Source: an uncultured Oscillospiraceae bacterium (lineage in GTDB: Bacteria > Bacillota > Clostridia > Oscillospirales > Oscillospiraceae). From it: 57,086 bases of DNA. The stretch covers positions 1 to 57,086 of the forward strand of contig CAJUAC010000013.1 in NCBI GenBank assembly GCA_910583885.1. Reading direction: 5' to 3'. Below the pieces are notes generated by a model. The model had not been told where the DNA came from. It saw only the letters and a program-made list of their open reading frames with translations, and ran no database searches. Position 1 is the stretch's first letter. Each line of letters starts with the position of its first letter. Below, one piece after another: positions 1 to 8,907 of the stretch. The position numbers and the translations under genes were made by a program.

Positions 1-383
1 CCGGGCGGCCCTACCACATCGACCCGGAGATCGGCCACGGCATCGACAAGCTGGCCTCCTCCCTGGGCTTTGTGGTGGTCAGTGAGGACAGCGTCTGCCA
101 TCTGGCCGCCCCCGCGCCGGTCCATGTGCTCAACCAGTGGACCTACCACGCCCGGCTCTACCGGGCCGCCCGGTACGCCTGTGAGCACAGCGACACCCAG
201 CTGGTGCAGCTGGTAAGCTTCGGCTGCGGCGTAGACGCCATCACCACCGACGAGGTGCGCCGCATCCTGGAGGATGGCGGTAAGCTATATACACAGATCA
301 AGATTGACGAAATCACGAACCTGGGCGCGGTCAAGATCCGGCTGCGGAGCCTCATCGGCGCCCTGGAGGAGAAGGGAGTGTAA
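1..383 (+). CDS. Acyl-CoA dehydratase activase-related protein, C-terminal end (5' truncated by window)
   Basis: The frame is open from the first base and ends at TAA 381-383, giving about 126 residues of a C-terminus. The visible GRPYHIDPEIGHGI motif and the later SFGCGVDAITTDEVRRIL stretch are typical of the C-terminal part of the large BcrA/BadF-plus-DUF2229 proteins annotated as acyl-CoA dehydratase activases. Those proteins use ATP to inject an electron into 2-hydroxyacyl-CoA dehydratases. The next gene starts four bases downstream and belongs to the same system, so the two are almost certainly one operon. The amino half, including the ATPase and iron-sulfur cysteines, lies outside the window, so its activity cannot be judged here. 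Confidence 0.8.
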   Translation, partial: GRPYHIDPEIGHGIDKLASSLGFVVVSEDSVCHLAAPAPVHVLNQWTYHARLYRAARYACEHSDTQLVQLVSFGCGVDAITTDEVRRILEDGGKLYTQIKIDEITNLGAVKIRLRSLIGALEEKGV

Positions 384-387
384 GCCC

Positions 388-1722
388 ATGGTCAACACCG
401 AGAAGGGCTATGTGGTCTTTACGGAGGAGATGAAAGCCACCCACACGATCCTGGTGCCCAATATGTTGCCCATGCATTTCAAAATAATTGGCAAGGTCCT
501 GGCGCAGGCAGGCTACAAGGTGGAGCTGCTGGAGACCAGCGGCCCCCAGATCGCGGAGGCAGGCCTGAAATATGTCCACAACGACACCTGCTATCCCGCT
601 ATCCTGGTGATCGGCCAGTTCATCGACGCCCTGCAAAGCGGGAAGTACGACCCGGACAAGGTGGCCCTGATCCTCTTCCAGACCGGCGGCGGCTGCCGGG
701 CGTCCAACTACATCCACCTGCTGCGCAAGGCCCTGGAAAAGGCAGGGCTGGGCCATGTGCCCGTCATCTCCCTGAGTTTGGCGGGGCTGGAGACCCACCC
801 CGGCTTCCGGCTGACGGTGCCGCTGGCAATGAAGATGATGTATGGCGTGCTGTACGGGGATCTGCTGATGACCCTGCTCAACCAGTGCAAGCCCTATGAG
901 CGGGAAAAGGGCAGTGCCCAGGCCCTGGCCGACAGCTGGACCGGACGCTTGGCGCAGGAGATGGGCGTCCGGGCCAGTTACCGGCAGATGAAGGCCAATT
1001 ACCAGGAAATCCTGGACAGTTTCGCCGCCCTGCCGGTGGAGAAGTCGGAAAAGGTCATGGTCGGCGTAGTGGGGGAGATTTTTGTCAAATATTCCCCGCT
1101 GGGAAACAACAATTTAGAGCAGTTCCTGGTAGACGAGGGGGCCGAGGTGGTGATCCCGGGCCTGCTGGACTTCTGCCTGTACTGCGTATATAACAACCTG
1201 CTGGACCACAAGCTCTACGGGATGCAGAAGCGGACACAGCTGGCCTACCGGGCCGCCTACCGTTACCTGCTGGGCAAGGAGCGGGATCTCATCAACATCA
1301 TCGCCCGCCACGGGCGCTTTACGCCGCCCACCCTCTTCACCCACACCGTCAGCCTGGTCCAGGGGACCATCAGCATGGGTGTCAAAATGGGTGAGGGCTG
1401 GCTGCTGACAGCGGAGATGCTGGAGCTGGCGGATAAGGGCGTAAATAACATCGTGTGTACCCAACCCTTTGGCTGCCTGCCCAACCACATCTGCGGCAAG
1501 GGGATGATGAAGCCGGTCAAGGCCCAGCATCCGGAGATCAACATCGTGGCCATTGACTACGACGCCGGCGCCACGAAGGTCAACCAGGAGAACCGCCTGA
1601 AGCTGATGCTGGCCAACGCCAAGCAGCGCCAGACGCCGCTGCCTATCCAGGAAACCCCGGCACAGCCGGAGCCCGAGGGCCAGAGCCAGCCCACCGGCGG
1701 GGAATTCCTGCGGGCTGTCTAA
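388..1722 (+). CDS. 2-hydroxyacyl-CoA dehydratase-like / DUF2229 family protein
   Basis: This 444-residue protein contains the cysteine-bearing segments of the COG3581-type 2-hydroxyglutaryl-CoA dehydratase relatives: VHNDTCYPA, FQTGGGCRASNY and the C-terminal QPFGCLPNHICGKGMMK. These cysteines are likely iron-sulfur ligands. The start ATG at 388 has AAGGGAG at 372-378, which lies inside the end of the upstream activase gene, so translation is coupled. The last 35 residues are a Pro/Gln/Glu-rich tail (from about residue 412) and probably disordered. Family members are abundant in amino-acid-fermenting Clostridia. The substrate is unknown, and a maturation or activase role is as likely as a catalytic one. 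Confidence 0.8.
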   Translation: MVNTEKGYVVFTEEMKATHTILVPNMLPMHFKIIGKVLAQAGYKVELLETSGPQIAEAGLKYVHNDTCYPAILVIGQFIDALQSGKYDPDKVALILFQTGGGCRASNYIHLLRKALEKAGLGHVPVISLSLAGLETHPGFRLTVPLAMKMMYGVLYGDLLMTLLNQCKPYEREKGSAQALADSWTGRLAQEMGVRASYRQMKANYQEILDSFAALPVEKSEKVMVGVVGEIFVKYSPLGNNNLEQFLVDEGAEVVIPGLLDFCLYCVYNNLLDHKLYGMQKRTQLAYRAAYRYLLGKERDLINIIARHGRFTPPTLFTHTVSLVQGTISMGVKMGEGWLLTAEMLELADKGVNNIVCTQPFGCLPNHICGKGMMKPVKAQHPEINIVAIDYDAGATKVNQENRLKLMLANAKQRQTPLPIQETPAQPEPEGQSQPTGGEFLRAV

Positions 1723-1731
1723 TAAAGCAAT

Positions 1732-1766
1732 AAGAGGCACCCGCGCCAATGGCGCGGGTGCCTCTT
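1732..1766. terminator. Bidirectional intrinsic terminator
   Basis: A perfect 16-bp stem (1732-1747 with 1751-1766) and a 3-nt AAT loop sit between the end of the dehydratase gene and the convergent end of ptsI. The stem begins with AA and ends with TT, so a short U tract is available on both strands. Confidence 0.8.
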
Positions 1767-1792
1767 GCCTCTTACTTGCTGTTATTAATGGA

Positions 1793-3427
1793 TTAGGACT
1801 CTGGGTCCTTGCTCAGATCCAGGCTGCGGATCTTCTTGCGCAGGGGCAGGATCGCCGGCGGGGATACGCTCAGCTCATCTACGCCCATGCGCAGGAAGGT
1901 CTCCGTAAGGGTCAGGTCCGCGCCCAGCTCGCCGCAGATCCCCACCCAGCAGCCGTGCCGGTGGCCGGCCTCCACCGTCTGGCGGATCATACGCAGCACG
2001 GCGGGGTGGTGGGCGTCATAGAAGGCGTCCAGCTTGGGGTTCTGACGGTCAATGGCCAGGGTGTACTGGGTCAGGTCATTGGTGCCCAGGGAGAAGAACT
2101 CCACCTCCTCGGCCAGCTCGTCCGCCACCATCACCGCCGCCGGGGTCTCGATCATGATGCCGATCTCCACCTCGCCCATGGGCACGCCCTTCTCCCGCAG
2201 CTCCCTGCGGCACTCCTCCAGGATGTCCTTGGCATCCCGGATCTCCCGCACAGAGATAATCATGGGGAACATGATGGACACCGTGCCATAGGCGCTGGCC
2301 CGCAGGATGGCACGCAGCTGCGCCTTGAAGATATCCTTCCTGGTCAGGCAGATGCGGATGGCCCGGTAGCCCAGGGCAGGGTTCTCCTCCTTGTCCAGGT
2401 TGAAGTAGGCCGCCTGCTTATCTGCACCAATGTCCAGGGTGCGGATGATGACCTTCTTGCCGGCCATGGTCTCCGCCACCCGCTTATAGATGGCAAACTG
2501 CTGGTCCTCCGTGGGGAAATCCTGGCTGTCCAGATAGATAAACTCACTGCGGAACAAGCCAATGCCGCCCGCATCGTTCTGGAGCACCAGCCCCACATCG
2601 CTGGCGTTGCCGATATTGGCGTAGACCTTGATCTCCTTGCCATCCAGAGTGACATTGGGCTTCTTCTTCAGCCCCTGGAGCAGGGCCTCCTGCTTGAGAT
2701 CCTCCTTGCGCTTCTCCTCCATGGTGGTCAGAAGCTCCGGGGCGGGATCCACGTAAACGCAGTGGTTGTACCCGTCCAGCACCGCCAGCTTCCCGTCCCA
2801 GCTGTCATCGTAATCCACGCCAATCAGGGCAGGGATGTTCATGGTCCGGGCCAGGATGGCGGTGTGGCTGTTGGAGGAGCCGTAGCGGGTGATGAAGCCC
2901 AGCAGCTTGCTCTTGTCCAGCTGCACGGTCTCACTGGGGGTGAGGTCGTCAGCCACCAGGATGGCGGGCTCATCCCCCAGGGCGTTGCCCTCCGTAGCGC
3001 CGCTGAGGATGTTCACCACGCGGGAGGAGACGTCCTTGACGTCCGTGGCGCGGGCCTTCATATAGGCATCCTCCATATCGGCAAAGGCGGCCGCGAAATT
3101 TTCCCCTGTCGTGGCGACGGCATATTCTGCGGTAGCGCCCTGGGTCTCGATGATGCTTTTGACCGCGTCCAGATAGTCGTCGTCGTCCAGCATCATCTCA
3201 TGGATCTCAAAGATGGCGGCGTTCTCCTCGCCCACCTCGTCCAGCGCCTTCTCGTAGAGGGCGCCCAGCTGCTCCTGGGCCTTCATCCGGGCGGAGTCGA
3301 AGCGGGCCAGCTCCTCCTCCACCGTCAGCGTAGAGGAGACGGCGGTCTGGGTTTCCTCCTTGCGGTAGATGCGCAGCGGGCCGATGGCCACGCCGTTAAG
3401 AATGGATTTACCCGTTGCTACCTGCAT
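1793..3427 (-). CDS. ptsI: PTS Enzyme I (phosphoenolpyruvate-protein phosphotransferase)
   Basis: This 544-residue protein takes phosphate from phosphoenolpyruvate and passes it to HPr in the cytoplasm. The active-site histidine is His188 in the motif SSNSHTAILAR. The C-terminal PEP-binding TIM barrel is represented by IRTLDIGADKQ, LFRSEFIYLD and GICGELGADLTLT. Length is slightly below the usual 570 residues but all domains are present. Start ATG has AAGGAGGA upstream. It is the last gene of the unit running from the lacI gene down through EIIBC, GH1, the DUF4038 enzyme, EIIA and HPr, an unusual position for a general PTS component. It ends at a hairpin shared with the convergent upstream operon. 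Confidence 0.95.
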   Translation of the reverse strand: MQVATGKSILNGVAIGPLRIYRKEETQTAVSSTLTVEEELARFDSARMKAQEQLGALYEKALDEVGEENAAIFEIHEMMLDDDDYLDAVKSIIETQGATAEYAVATTGENFAAAFADMEDAYMKARATDVKDVSSRVVNILSGATEGNALGDEPAILVADDLTPSETVQLDKSKLLGFITRYGSSNSHTAILARTMNIPALIGVDYDDSWDGKLAVLDGYNHCVYVDPAPELLTTMEEKRKEDLKQEALLQGLKKKPNVTLDGKEIKVYANIGNASDVGLVLQNDAGGIGLFRSEFIYLDSQDFPTEDQQFAIYKRVAETMAGKKVIIRTLDIGADKQAAYFNLDKEENPALGYRAIRICLTRKDIFKAQLRAILRASAYGTVSIMFPMIISVREIRDAKDILEECRRELREKGVPMGEVEIGIMIETPAAVMVADELAEEVEFFSLGTNDLTQYTLAIDRQNPKLDAFYDAHHPAVLRMIRQTVEAGHRHGCWVGICGELGADLTLTETFLRMGVDELSVSPPAILPLRKKIRSLDLSKDPES

Positions 3428-3452
3428 GGGCTTGCTTCCTCCTTAATTTTTG

Positions 3453-3713
3453 TTACAGGTTCTCCTTGAAGAACGTTTCCATGGCGGCGATGCTGGCGTC
3501 CTCGTTGCCGCCCTCGGCGGAGACGATCACCGTGTCACCGCCCTTGACACCCAGGCCCATCACGGCCATGAGCTTGGTAGCGGAGGCGGACTTGCCGCCC
3601 TGCTTCTCCACGGTGATGGTGCTGTCAAGGGCCTTGGCGGCCTTGACCAGCAGCCCGGCGGGGCGGGCATGGATGCCGATGGGGTCGTTAATGACATACT
3701 GGAACTGTTTCAT
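3453..3713 (-). CDS. ptsH: HPr phosphocarrier protein
   Basis: The 86-residue protein has His15 in GIHARPAG, the site phosphorylated by Enzyme I. Aligned to Bacillus subtilis and E. coli HPr (alignment done by eye), the position of regulatory Ser46 is occupied by Lys47, within SASATKLM, with Thr46 beside it. HPr kinase/phosphorylase therefore may not act here in the textbook way, and CcpA-type catabolite control through P-Ser-HPr is questionable. AAAGGAAG precedes the ATG. It lies 25 bp upstream of ptsI and 62 bp downstream of the EIIA gene, all in one direction. Confidence 0.95.
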   Translation of the reverse strand: MKQFQYVINDPIGIHARPAGLLVKAAKALDSTITVEKQGGKSASATKLMAVMGLGVKGGDTVIVSAEGGNEDASIAAMETFFKENL

Positions 3714-3775
3714 GGTGGTTTCTTCCTTTCTCTTCCAACTAATTTTCTATCTGGAGCCTGGAAGCCCCGGCTATA

Positions 3776-4285
3776 TTACTTGTTCACGCGCAGCACGTCA
3801 CTGCCAGGCTGGACCGCGCCGGAGGCCACCTCGTCCACAGAGGCAAAATCGTCCGTGTTGGTCACAGCCATAATCACAGTTGTAGCGTGGCCGGCCGCCT
3901 GGATCTTCCCCAGGTCCATGGTCAGCAGCAGGTCGCCCTTCTTCACCGCCTGGCCCTCCTTGACGGCGTTGGTGAAGCCGTCGCCGTTCATCTCCACGGT
4001 GTCCACGCCCACATGGATCAGGATCTCCATGCCGCCCGCCTCCATGCCGATGGCGTGGAGGGTGTCGGTCAGCTGGGTGATCTTGGCGTCAATGGGGGCA
4101 TATACCTTGCCCTCCTCGGGGGCCACGCCGCAGCAGACGCCCATAATCCCCTGGGAAAACATCTCATCAGGGATCTGGTTCATCGGCACATAGGTACCCT
4201 TGGAGGGTGCGCCGAGGATGGCGGGGAAGGTAACGCCGGCGGGTTCAGCCTGCTCCTTGCCCTTCAAAAAATCAAATAAGCCCAT
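3776..4285 (-). CDS. PTS glucose-type EIIA domain protein
   Basis: This is a 169-residue stand-alone EIIA of the glucose/beta-glucoside superfamily. It has VYAPIDAKITQL near the start of the domain, His77 (TLHAIGM) and the phosphorylated His91 (EILIHVGVDTVEMNGDGF). The start chosen is ATG 4285, which begins MGLFDFLK and is preceded by AGGAGGT; an earlier in-frame ATG at 4348 lacks a site and adds a non-homologous stretch. The EIIBC gene upstream in the same unit lacks a fused EIIA, so this protein most likely completes that permease. The gene symbol crr is avoided because the partner is beta-glucoside-like rather than glucose-like. Confidence 0.92.
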   Translation of the reverse strand: MGLFDFLKGKEQAEPAGVTFPAILGAPSKGTYVPMNQIPDEMFSQGIMGVCCGVAPEEGKVYAPIDAKITQLTDTLHAIGMEAGGMEILIHVGVDTVEMNGDGFTNAVKEGQAVKKGDLLLTMDLGKIQAAGHATTVIMAVTNTDDFASVDEVASGAVQPGSDVLRVNK

Positions 4286-4360
4286 GGTTCTGATACCTCC
4301 TGTTAATTTGCACGGCTCTCCGGTGCAGTATTCATTATGATATCGCAACCGTGTGGAAAT

Positions 4361-5647
4361 TTAAAAGCAGATGCTTCCGTGTACTTTTTCCAGCACGATG
4401 AGCGCATCGCTGTAATAGGGGTGCATCTCCAGGTATGTCACGCCGTCCCGGGCCTCCATATCCAGCGCCACGCAGCCGCCCTCCTCCAGGTTGATGGCGG
4501 AGGCGGTATAACCGGACCAATCCCCATGCAGGGACAGGGGCGCACTGGTGGGCACATACAGCAGCACAGCATCCCCGGCCTTGGCGGCGCGGACCCACTC
4601 CCCATACTGGGCCAGGATCTCCTGGCAGGGCTGGACAGCGGTGATGGCATTCTCCTCAAAGAACTGCCGGGCAAAGGCGAAGTCCGCCGCGCCAGGGAAC
4701 CGGAGGGCCGCCTGGTGGGGCTGGGCCTGCAAAAAGCCCTCGCCGCCAATGGGGTTCTTGGGCTGGCCGGGCGTCCACCAGTTCCACACGCCGTGGGCGC
4801 CGTAGGTGATCCCCGCGCAGGCCCCGGCCAGCAGGCTGTTCCAGAGGGCCCAGCGGGTCTCCGGGCGGCGGAAGCGGCCGTAGAGCTTGTGGCTGTATCC
4901 CATCTGCTCATAGCAGGGTTCACTGTTGATGACCGGGCGGCGGGGCGAACGGCCGGCAAAATGCCCTGCCAGCTGGTGGCACATCTCCTGGGCGGCGGCG
5001 TTGTGGCCGGACTGGTAGAGGTACAGATCCGCCCTCTCACCGAACTCCTGGGGCAGGCCGTCATAGCGGCCCTTGATATGGTATGCCTTCAGCGCGCCGG
5101 GGGCATAGCGGTCCACCAGATCCGTCACCAGGCGGTAGCGGGCAATGGATGCCTCGCTGTCAAAGCCGGTGTCGCCGCTGACGAGATAGACCGGCTCAAA
5201 CTCGTTGAAGCTCTCGCAGATGGCGCGCACAATGGGCTCCACCCGCTCCTCGGGGATGATATTGCCGCTGTAAATCTTGCTGGCCCAGGTATCCGGCACA
5301 TAGTTGCACCACATGACCACCAGTGCCAAGGTAAAGCCCCGGTCCACCGCAGCCTGGCACATGCGCCGGGCGCGGTCAAAGTAGTCCTGCCGGAGGGTGG
5401 AAAAGTCGTAGCGCATACTGTCCTCCAGCAGCGGGAAGGGCTGCCAGGGCTGCCCGGTCCCGCAGCGGTCCCACTGGGGCAGGGTATTGATCTGTAATAC
5501 ATTAAACCCCTGTTTTGCCCGAATGTCAAGATATTCCTGCCACTCGCTTTCGCTAATATTTGTGAATGCGCTCCAGCAGGTGTCCGCCAGCCAGAAGAGG
5601 TGCCGGCCATCCCGGGCCAGGTGGTTCTGGGATACGCAAAGCGCCAC
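4361..5647 (-). CDS. Cytoplasmic apiosidase-like glycoside hydrolase (DUF4038/GH140-type)
   Basis: The N-terminus (HLFWLADTCWSAF, then EYLDIRAKQGFNVLQIN) is characteristic of the DUF4038 'apiosidase-like' TIM-barrel domain; characterised GH140 members remove D-apiose from plant rhamnogalacturonan II. Candidate acidic residues occur in VSGDTGFDSE and in VINSEPCYEQMGY. No signal peptide is visible, so the enzyme should act inside the cell, unlike the periplasmic Bacteroides enzymes. The start is GTG 5647, preceded by AGGGGGG and placed 12 bp after the GH1 stop, implying coupled translation. It is 428 residues and appears complete. Apiosidase activity is inferred from family and context; another alpha/beta-glycosidase specificity is possible. 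Confidence 0.75.
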   Translation of the reverse strand: MALCVSQNHLARDGRHLFWLADTCWSAFTNISESEWQEYLDIRAKQGFNVLQINTLPQWDRCGTGQPWQPFPLLEDSMRYDFSTLRQDYFDRARRMCQAAVDRGFTLALVVMWCNYVPDTWASKIYSGNIIPEERVEPIVRAICESFNEFEPVYLVSGDTGFDSEASIARYRLVTDLVDRYAPGALKAYHIKGRYDGLPQEFGERADLYLYQSGHNAAAQEMCHQLAGHFAGRSPRRPVINSEPCYEQMGYSHKLYGRFRRPETRWALWNSLLAGACAGITYGAHGVWNWWTPGQPKNPIGGEGFLQAQPHQAALRFPGAADFAFARQFFEENAITAVQPCQEILAQYGEWVRAAKAGDAVLLYVPTSAPLSLHGDWSGYTASAINLEEGGCVALDMEARDGVTYLEMHPYYSDALIVLEKVHGSICF

Positions 5648-5659
5648 GTCCGTCCCCCC

Positions 5660-7099
5660 TCAGCCCAGGTCCTCGCCGTTGGTGGCGATGACCTTCTTGT
5701 ACCAGTAGAAGCTGTCCTTGCGGCTACGCTTCAGGGTGCCGTTCCCGTCGTTGTCCTTGTCCACATAGATAAAGCCGTAGCGCTTTTTCATCTCGCCGGT
5801 GGAGGCGCTCACCAGGTCGATGGGGCCCCACATGGTGTAGCCCAGCAGAGGCACGCCGTCCTCGCTGACGGCCTTCCCCATGGCCTGGATGTGGGCGCGG
5901 AGGTAGTCGACACGGTAGCTGTCGTGGATGGAGCCGTCCTCCTCCACCTTGTCCACAGCCCCCAGGCCGTTCTCCACAATGAACAGGGGCTTCTGATAGC
6001 GGTCGTAGAGGGTGTTGAGCGTCACCCGCAGGCCCACCGGGTCGATCTGCCAGCCCCACTCGCTGGCCTTCAGGTAGGGGTTGAGCAGGGAGGTGATGGC
6101 CGCATTGCCGGGCTTCTTATACTTCTCCACGGTCTCCGGGTCAGCAGAGGTGCTGCGGGAGGCGTAGTAGCTGAAGCTGATGAAGTCCACAGCCCCCTCC
6201 TTCATCACCGCCTTGTCATCCTCGGTGCAGTCGAGCTGGATCCCGGCCCGCTCCATTCGCTTCCAGGCCCAGATGGGGTACTCGCCCCGGGCCTGGGCAT
6301 CGGTAAAGAAGTAGTTGTCCCGGTCCGCCTCCATGGCGGCATAGATGTCGTCGGGGTTGCAGGTGAAGGGGTAGTACTGCCCTGCGGCCAGCATACAGCC
6401 CACCATGCAGCCGGGCATGATCTCGTGGGCCAGCTTCACCGCCTTGGCGCTGGCGACGATCTCGTAGTGGGCGGCGCGGTACTTGACCTCCTCCGGGTTC
6501 TCACCCTCATCAAACAGGACGCCTGCGCCCATAAAGGGCATGTGCAGGAGCATATTGATCTCATTGAAGGTGAGCCAATATTTGACCTTGCCCTTGTAGC
6601 GGTTGAAGATAGCGGTGCAGAACTTCAGGTAAGCCTCGATCATCCGCCGGTCCTTCCAGCCGCCGTACTTCTTGATAAGGGCGATTGGGGTGTCAAAATG
6701 GCAGATCGTGACCAGCGGCTCGATACCGTACTTGAGGCACTCGTCAATGAGGCCCTCATAGAAAGCCAGGCCTGCCTCGCAGGGCACATCGTCGTCGCCG
6801 TTGGGGAGGATGCGGGTCCAGGCCATGGAGAAGCGGTAGACCTTGAAGCCCATCTCCGCAAACAGGGCGATGTCCTCCTTGTAGTGGTGGTACATGTCGA
6901 TGGCCTCATGGGCGGGGTAGCGGTGCTCCCCGTCGCATTCGAGCATCTTCATCTGGCCCCGGGAGACCTTCATCCGGTCCGGGCCGAAGGGCACCACATC
7001 TACGCTGCTCAGGCCGCGCCCGTCCTCCTGGTAGGCGCCCTCGCACTGGTTGGCGGCTGTCGCGCCGCCCCACAGGAAACCGTTTGGGAACATGCTCAT
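5660..7099 (-). CDS. GH1 6-phospho-beta-glucosidase
   Basis: This 479-residue GH1 protein has the acid/base glutamate Glu180 in LTFNEIN and the nucleophile Glu376 in FIVENGLG. Near the C-terminus the segment STGEMKKRYGF supplies the Ser, Lys and Tyr that bind the 6-phosphate in phospho-beta-glucosidases, so it should act on PTS products rather than free glucosides. It hydrolyses 6-phospho-beta-glucosides in the cytoplasm to glucose 6-phosphate and an aglycone or sugar. The ATG at 7099 has AAGGAG upstream; a second ATG at 7093 is less well spaced. It follows the EIIBC gene by 260 bp that holds a hairpin and a dispersed repeat. Confidence 0.92.
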   Translation of the reverse strand: MSMFPNGFLWGGATAANQCEGAYQEDGRGLSSVDVVPFGPDRMKVSRGQMKMLECDGEHRYPAHEAIDMYHHYKEDIALFAEMGFKVYRFSMAWTRILPNGDDDVPCEAGLAFYEGLIDECLKYGIEPLVTICHFDTPIALIKKYGGWKDRRMIEAYLKFCTAIFNRYKGKVKYWLTFNEINMLLHMPFMGAGVLFDEGENPEEVKYRAAHYEIVASAKAVKLAHEIMPGCMVGCMLAAGQYYPFTCNPDDIYAAMEADRDNYFFTDAQARGEYPIWAWKRMERAGIQLDCTEDDKAVMKEGAVDFISFSYYASRSTSADPETVEKYKKPGNAAITSLLNPYLKASEWGWQIDPVGLRVTLNTLYDRYQKPLFIVENGLGAVDKVEEDGSIHDSYRVDYLRAHIQAMGKAVSEDGVPLLGYTMWGPIDLVSASTGEMKKRYGFIYVDKDNDGNGTLKRSRKDSFYWYKKVIATNGEDLG

Positions 7100-7124
7100 A
7101 GGAAAATACTCCTTTTTTGGTATT

Positions 7125-7163
7125 CATTCTTTTTCTTGAAAGAAAAAGAATCAAAAAGAACTT
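7125..7163 (-). repeat. Dispersed palindromic repeat, copy 1
   Basis: These 39 bases are the exact reverse complement of 22572-22610. The core is a near-palindrome of TTCTTTTTCTT and AAGAAAAAGAA arms joined to a T-rich arm. Copy 1 lies in the leader of the GH1 gene, ending 25 bp before its start codon. Confidence 0.85.
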
Positions 7164-7165
7164 CA

Positions 7166-7310
7166 AGCCTGTATGGATAGCCGGTAATATACTGGGTGGA
7201 AAGGGGCCCGGCCAGACGGCAATTGAAATTGTGATACGGGGTTCCCGGTCTGATTCCACGTACAGGCAATGGAGAAACGGGCAAAGCCGTGTTATGCAAC
7301 ACGGCTTTGC
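7166..7310. other. Intercistronic region with perfect hairpin between EIIBC and GH1 genes
   Basis: A 13-bp perfect stem (7281-7293 with 7298-7310, loop ATGC) lies 50 bp below the EIIBC stop. On the minus strand, the direction of transcription, it lacks a U tract, so it looks more like a processing or stability element than a terminator; on the plus strand it is followed by CGCGCTTTTT. The rest of 7166-7280 shows nothing recognisable. Confidence 0.5.
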
Positions 7311-7359
7311 CGCGCTTTTTCCTCGCGCAAGCGGCTGTACGATATACTGTTTTCGGGGA

Positions 7360-8820
7360 TTACTTCGCCTTGGCGCCGTCCTCCTTGTAGGTCGCCAGGC
7401 CGATAACCAGGGCGATGGCAAAGGCAATGATGGAGGCAGCCAGCACAACCCACATGCTGAACAAGCCGGTGCCGCCCGCATCAATGTAGCCGGGCAGGCC
7501 GAACAGGCCCAGGCCGCCGGGGATGTAGCGCTTTGCACCCAGGACACCCACCAGGGCGCCCGCAATACCGGAGCCGATACAGCCGGCGATGAAGGGGTTC
7601 TTCTTGGGCAGGTTAACGCCGTAGATGACCGGCTCCGTGATGCCGAACATACAGGAGATGAAGGCCGGGATGCCGATCTTCTTCAGCCGCTGGTCCTTGG
7701 TGCGCAGGATCACCGCCAGCACAGCACCCGCCTGGGCGAAGGGGGTGGCGAAGGTGCCGGGCATGATGAAGTCATAGCCCAGGTTGGCCAGGTTGATATA
7801 GCCCAGGGGGATGACCGACCAGTGGAAGCCGAAGATAACCAGGACCTGCCAGAAAGCGCCGACGATGATGCAGCCCAGGGTCGCACCGACAACAGGGATG
7901 TTGAACAGGGTCTCAAACACCAGGGTCAGCACGCCGCAGATGATGCCGGACACAGGCCCGATGATCAGGTAGGTCAGGGAGGACATGATCACCAGCACGC
8001 ACACAGGGGTGATGAAATTCTTAATCATGTCGGACAGGTGCTGGTTGAGCCACTTCTCCAGCTTGGCCGCAAAGAAGCAGCAGATCACGATGGGGATAAC
8101 GGAGGAGGTGTAGCCGGAGGAGGGGAAGATCACGGGGATGCCGAAGAAGGAGGTATAGAAGCTCATCTCAAAGGCAGTCCCGGTCAGCACCGTCCCCAGG
8201 GCCTCGCCGCCCTTGAGGGCCACCATGGTGGGGTAGCACAGGGAAATACCAAGCGCCATGCCTGTGTACTCGCTCATCTTGAACTTCTTTGCGGCGGTGT
8301 AGCCCAGGATGACCGGCAGGAAGTAGAAGAAGCCGTCAGCCACGGTGTACCAGATCATGTACGCGCCGCTGGAGGCGTCCAGCAGTTTGAAGAAGGTCAG
8401 CAGTGTCAGAACGCCCTTGATGATACCGGAGGCGCCCAGCAGGGTGATGGTAGGCGCCATGATGCCGGAGATCATGTCGATGAGGATGGTGGCAATGTTC
8501 TTCTTGCCGCCGGAGGGGCTGTCGTCCTCAATGGCGTTGCCGTCCTCGTCCACGGTGCCCATGCCCTGGAGGTGCCCGACCTCCAGCACCGCGTCATAGA
8601 CCTCGCCGACCGCGTTGCCGATGACCACCTGGTACTGGCCGTTGGCCTGGATGACCTTCAGTACGCCGTCAGTCTGGTTGAGGATATCGGTGTTTGCCTT
8701 GCTCTCGTCCTTCAGTTTGAAACGCAGCCGGGTAATGCAGTGGGTAATGCTGTTGATGTTCTGCTTGCCGCCCACATTTTGAATAATAATGCGGGCCAGC
8801 CCATCATACTTACTTGCCAT
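7360..8820 (-). CDS. PTS beta-glucoside-family EIIBC permease
   Basis: The 486-residue membrane protein imports and phosphorylates a sugar. An N-terminal EIIB domain carries the phosphocysteine Cys28 in ITHCITRLRF, followed by a linker (about residues 90-107) and an EIIC domain of about ten membrane segments with the family signature FGITEPVIYGVNLP. The usual C-terminal EIIA domain of BglF proteins is absent; the separate EIIA gene further down the unit should supply it. ATG 8820 is preceded by AAAAGGAGAGG. The adjacent GH1 and DUF4038 enzymes suggest a beta-glucoside bearing a second sugar, possibly apiose. No BglG antiterminator is encoded nearby. Confidence 0.92.
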   Translation of the reverse strand: MASKYDGLARIIIQNVGGKQNINSITHCITRLRFKLKDESKANTDILNQTDGVLKVIQANGQYQVVIGNAVGEVYDAVLEVGHLQGMGTVDEDGNAIEDDSPSGGKKNIATILIDMISGIMAPTITLLGASGIIKGVLTLLTFFKLLDASSGAYMIWYTVADGFFYFLPVILGYTAAKKFKMSEYTGMALGISLCYPTMVALKGGEALGTVLTGTAFEMSFYTSFFGIPVIFPSSGYTSSVIPIVICCFFAAKLEKWLNQHLSDMIKNFITPVCVLVIMSSLTYLIIGPVSGIICGVLTLVFETLFNIPVVGATLGCIIVGAFWQVLVIFGFHWSVIPLGYINLANLGYDFIMPGTFATPFAQAGAVLAVILRTKDQRLKKIGIPAFISCMFGITEPVIYGVNLPKKNPFIAGCIGSGIAGALVGVLGAKRYIPGGLGLFGLPGYIDAGGTGLFSMWVVLAASIIAFAIALVIGLATYKEDGAKAK

Positions 8821-8907
8821 GGTATTCCTCTCCTTTTACTTTCTTTCTCCCCGCCGCCCCAGCCGCCTGCCGGGCGGGATGGGACGGCGCTCTCTTGAGA
8901 CGGCGTC

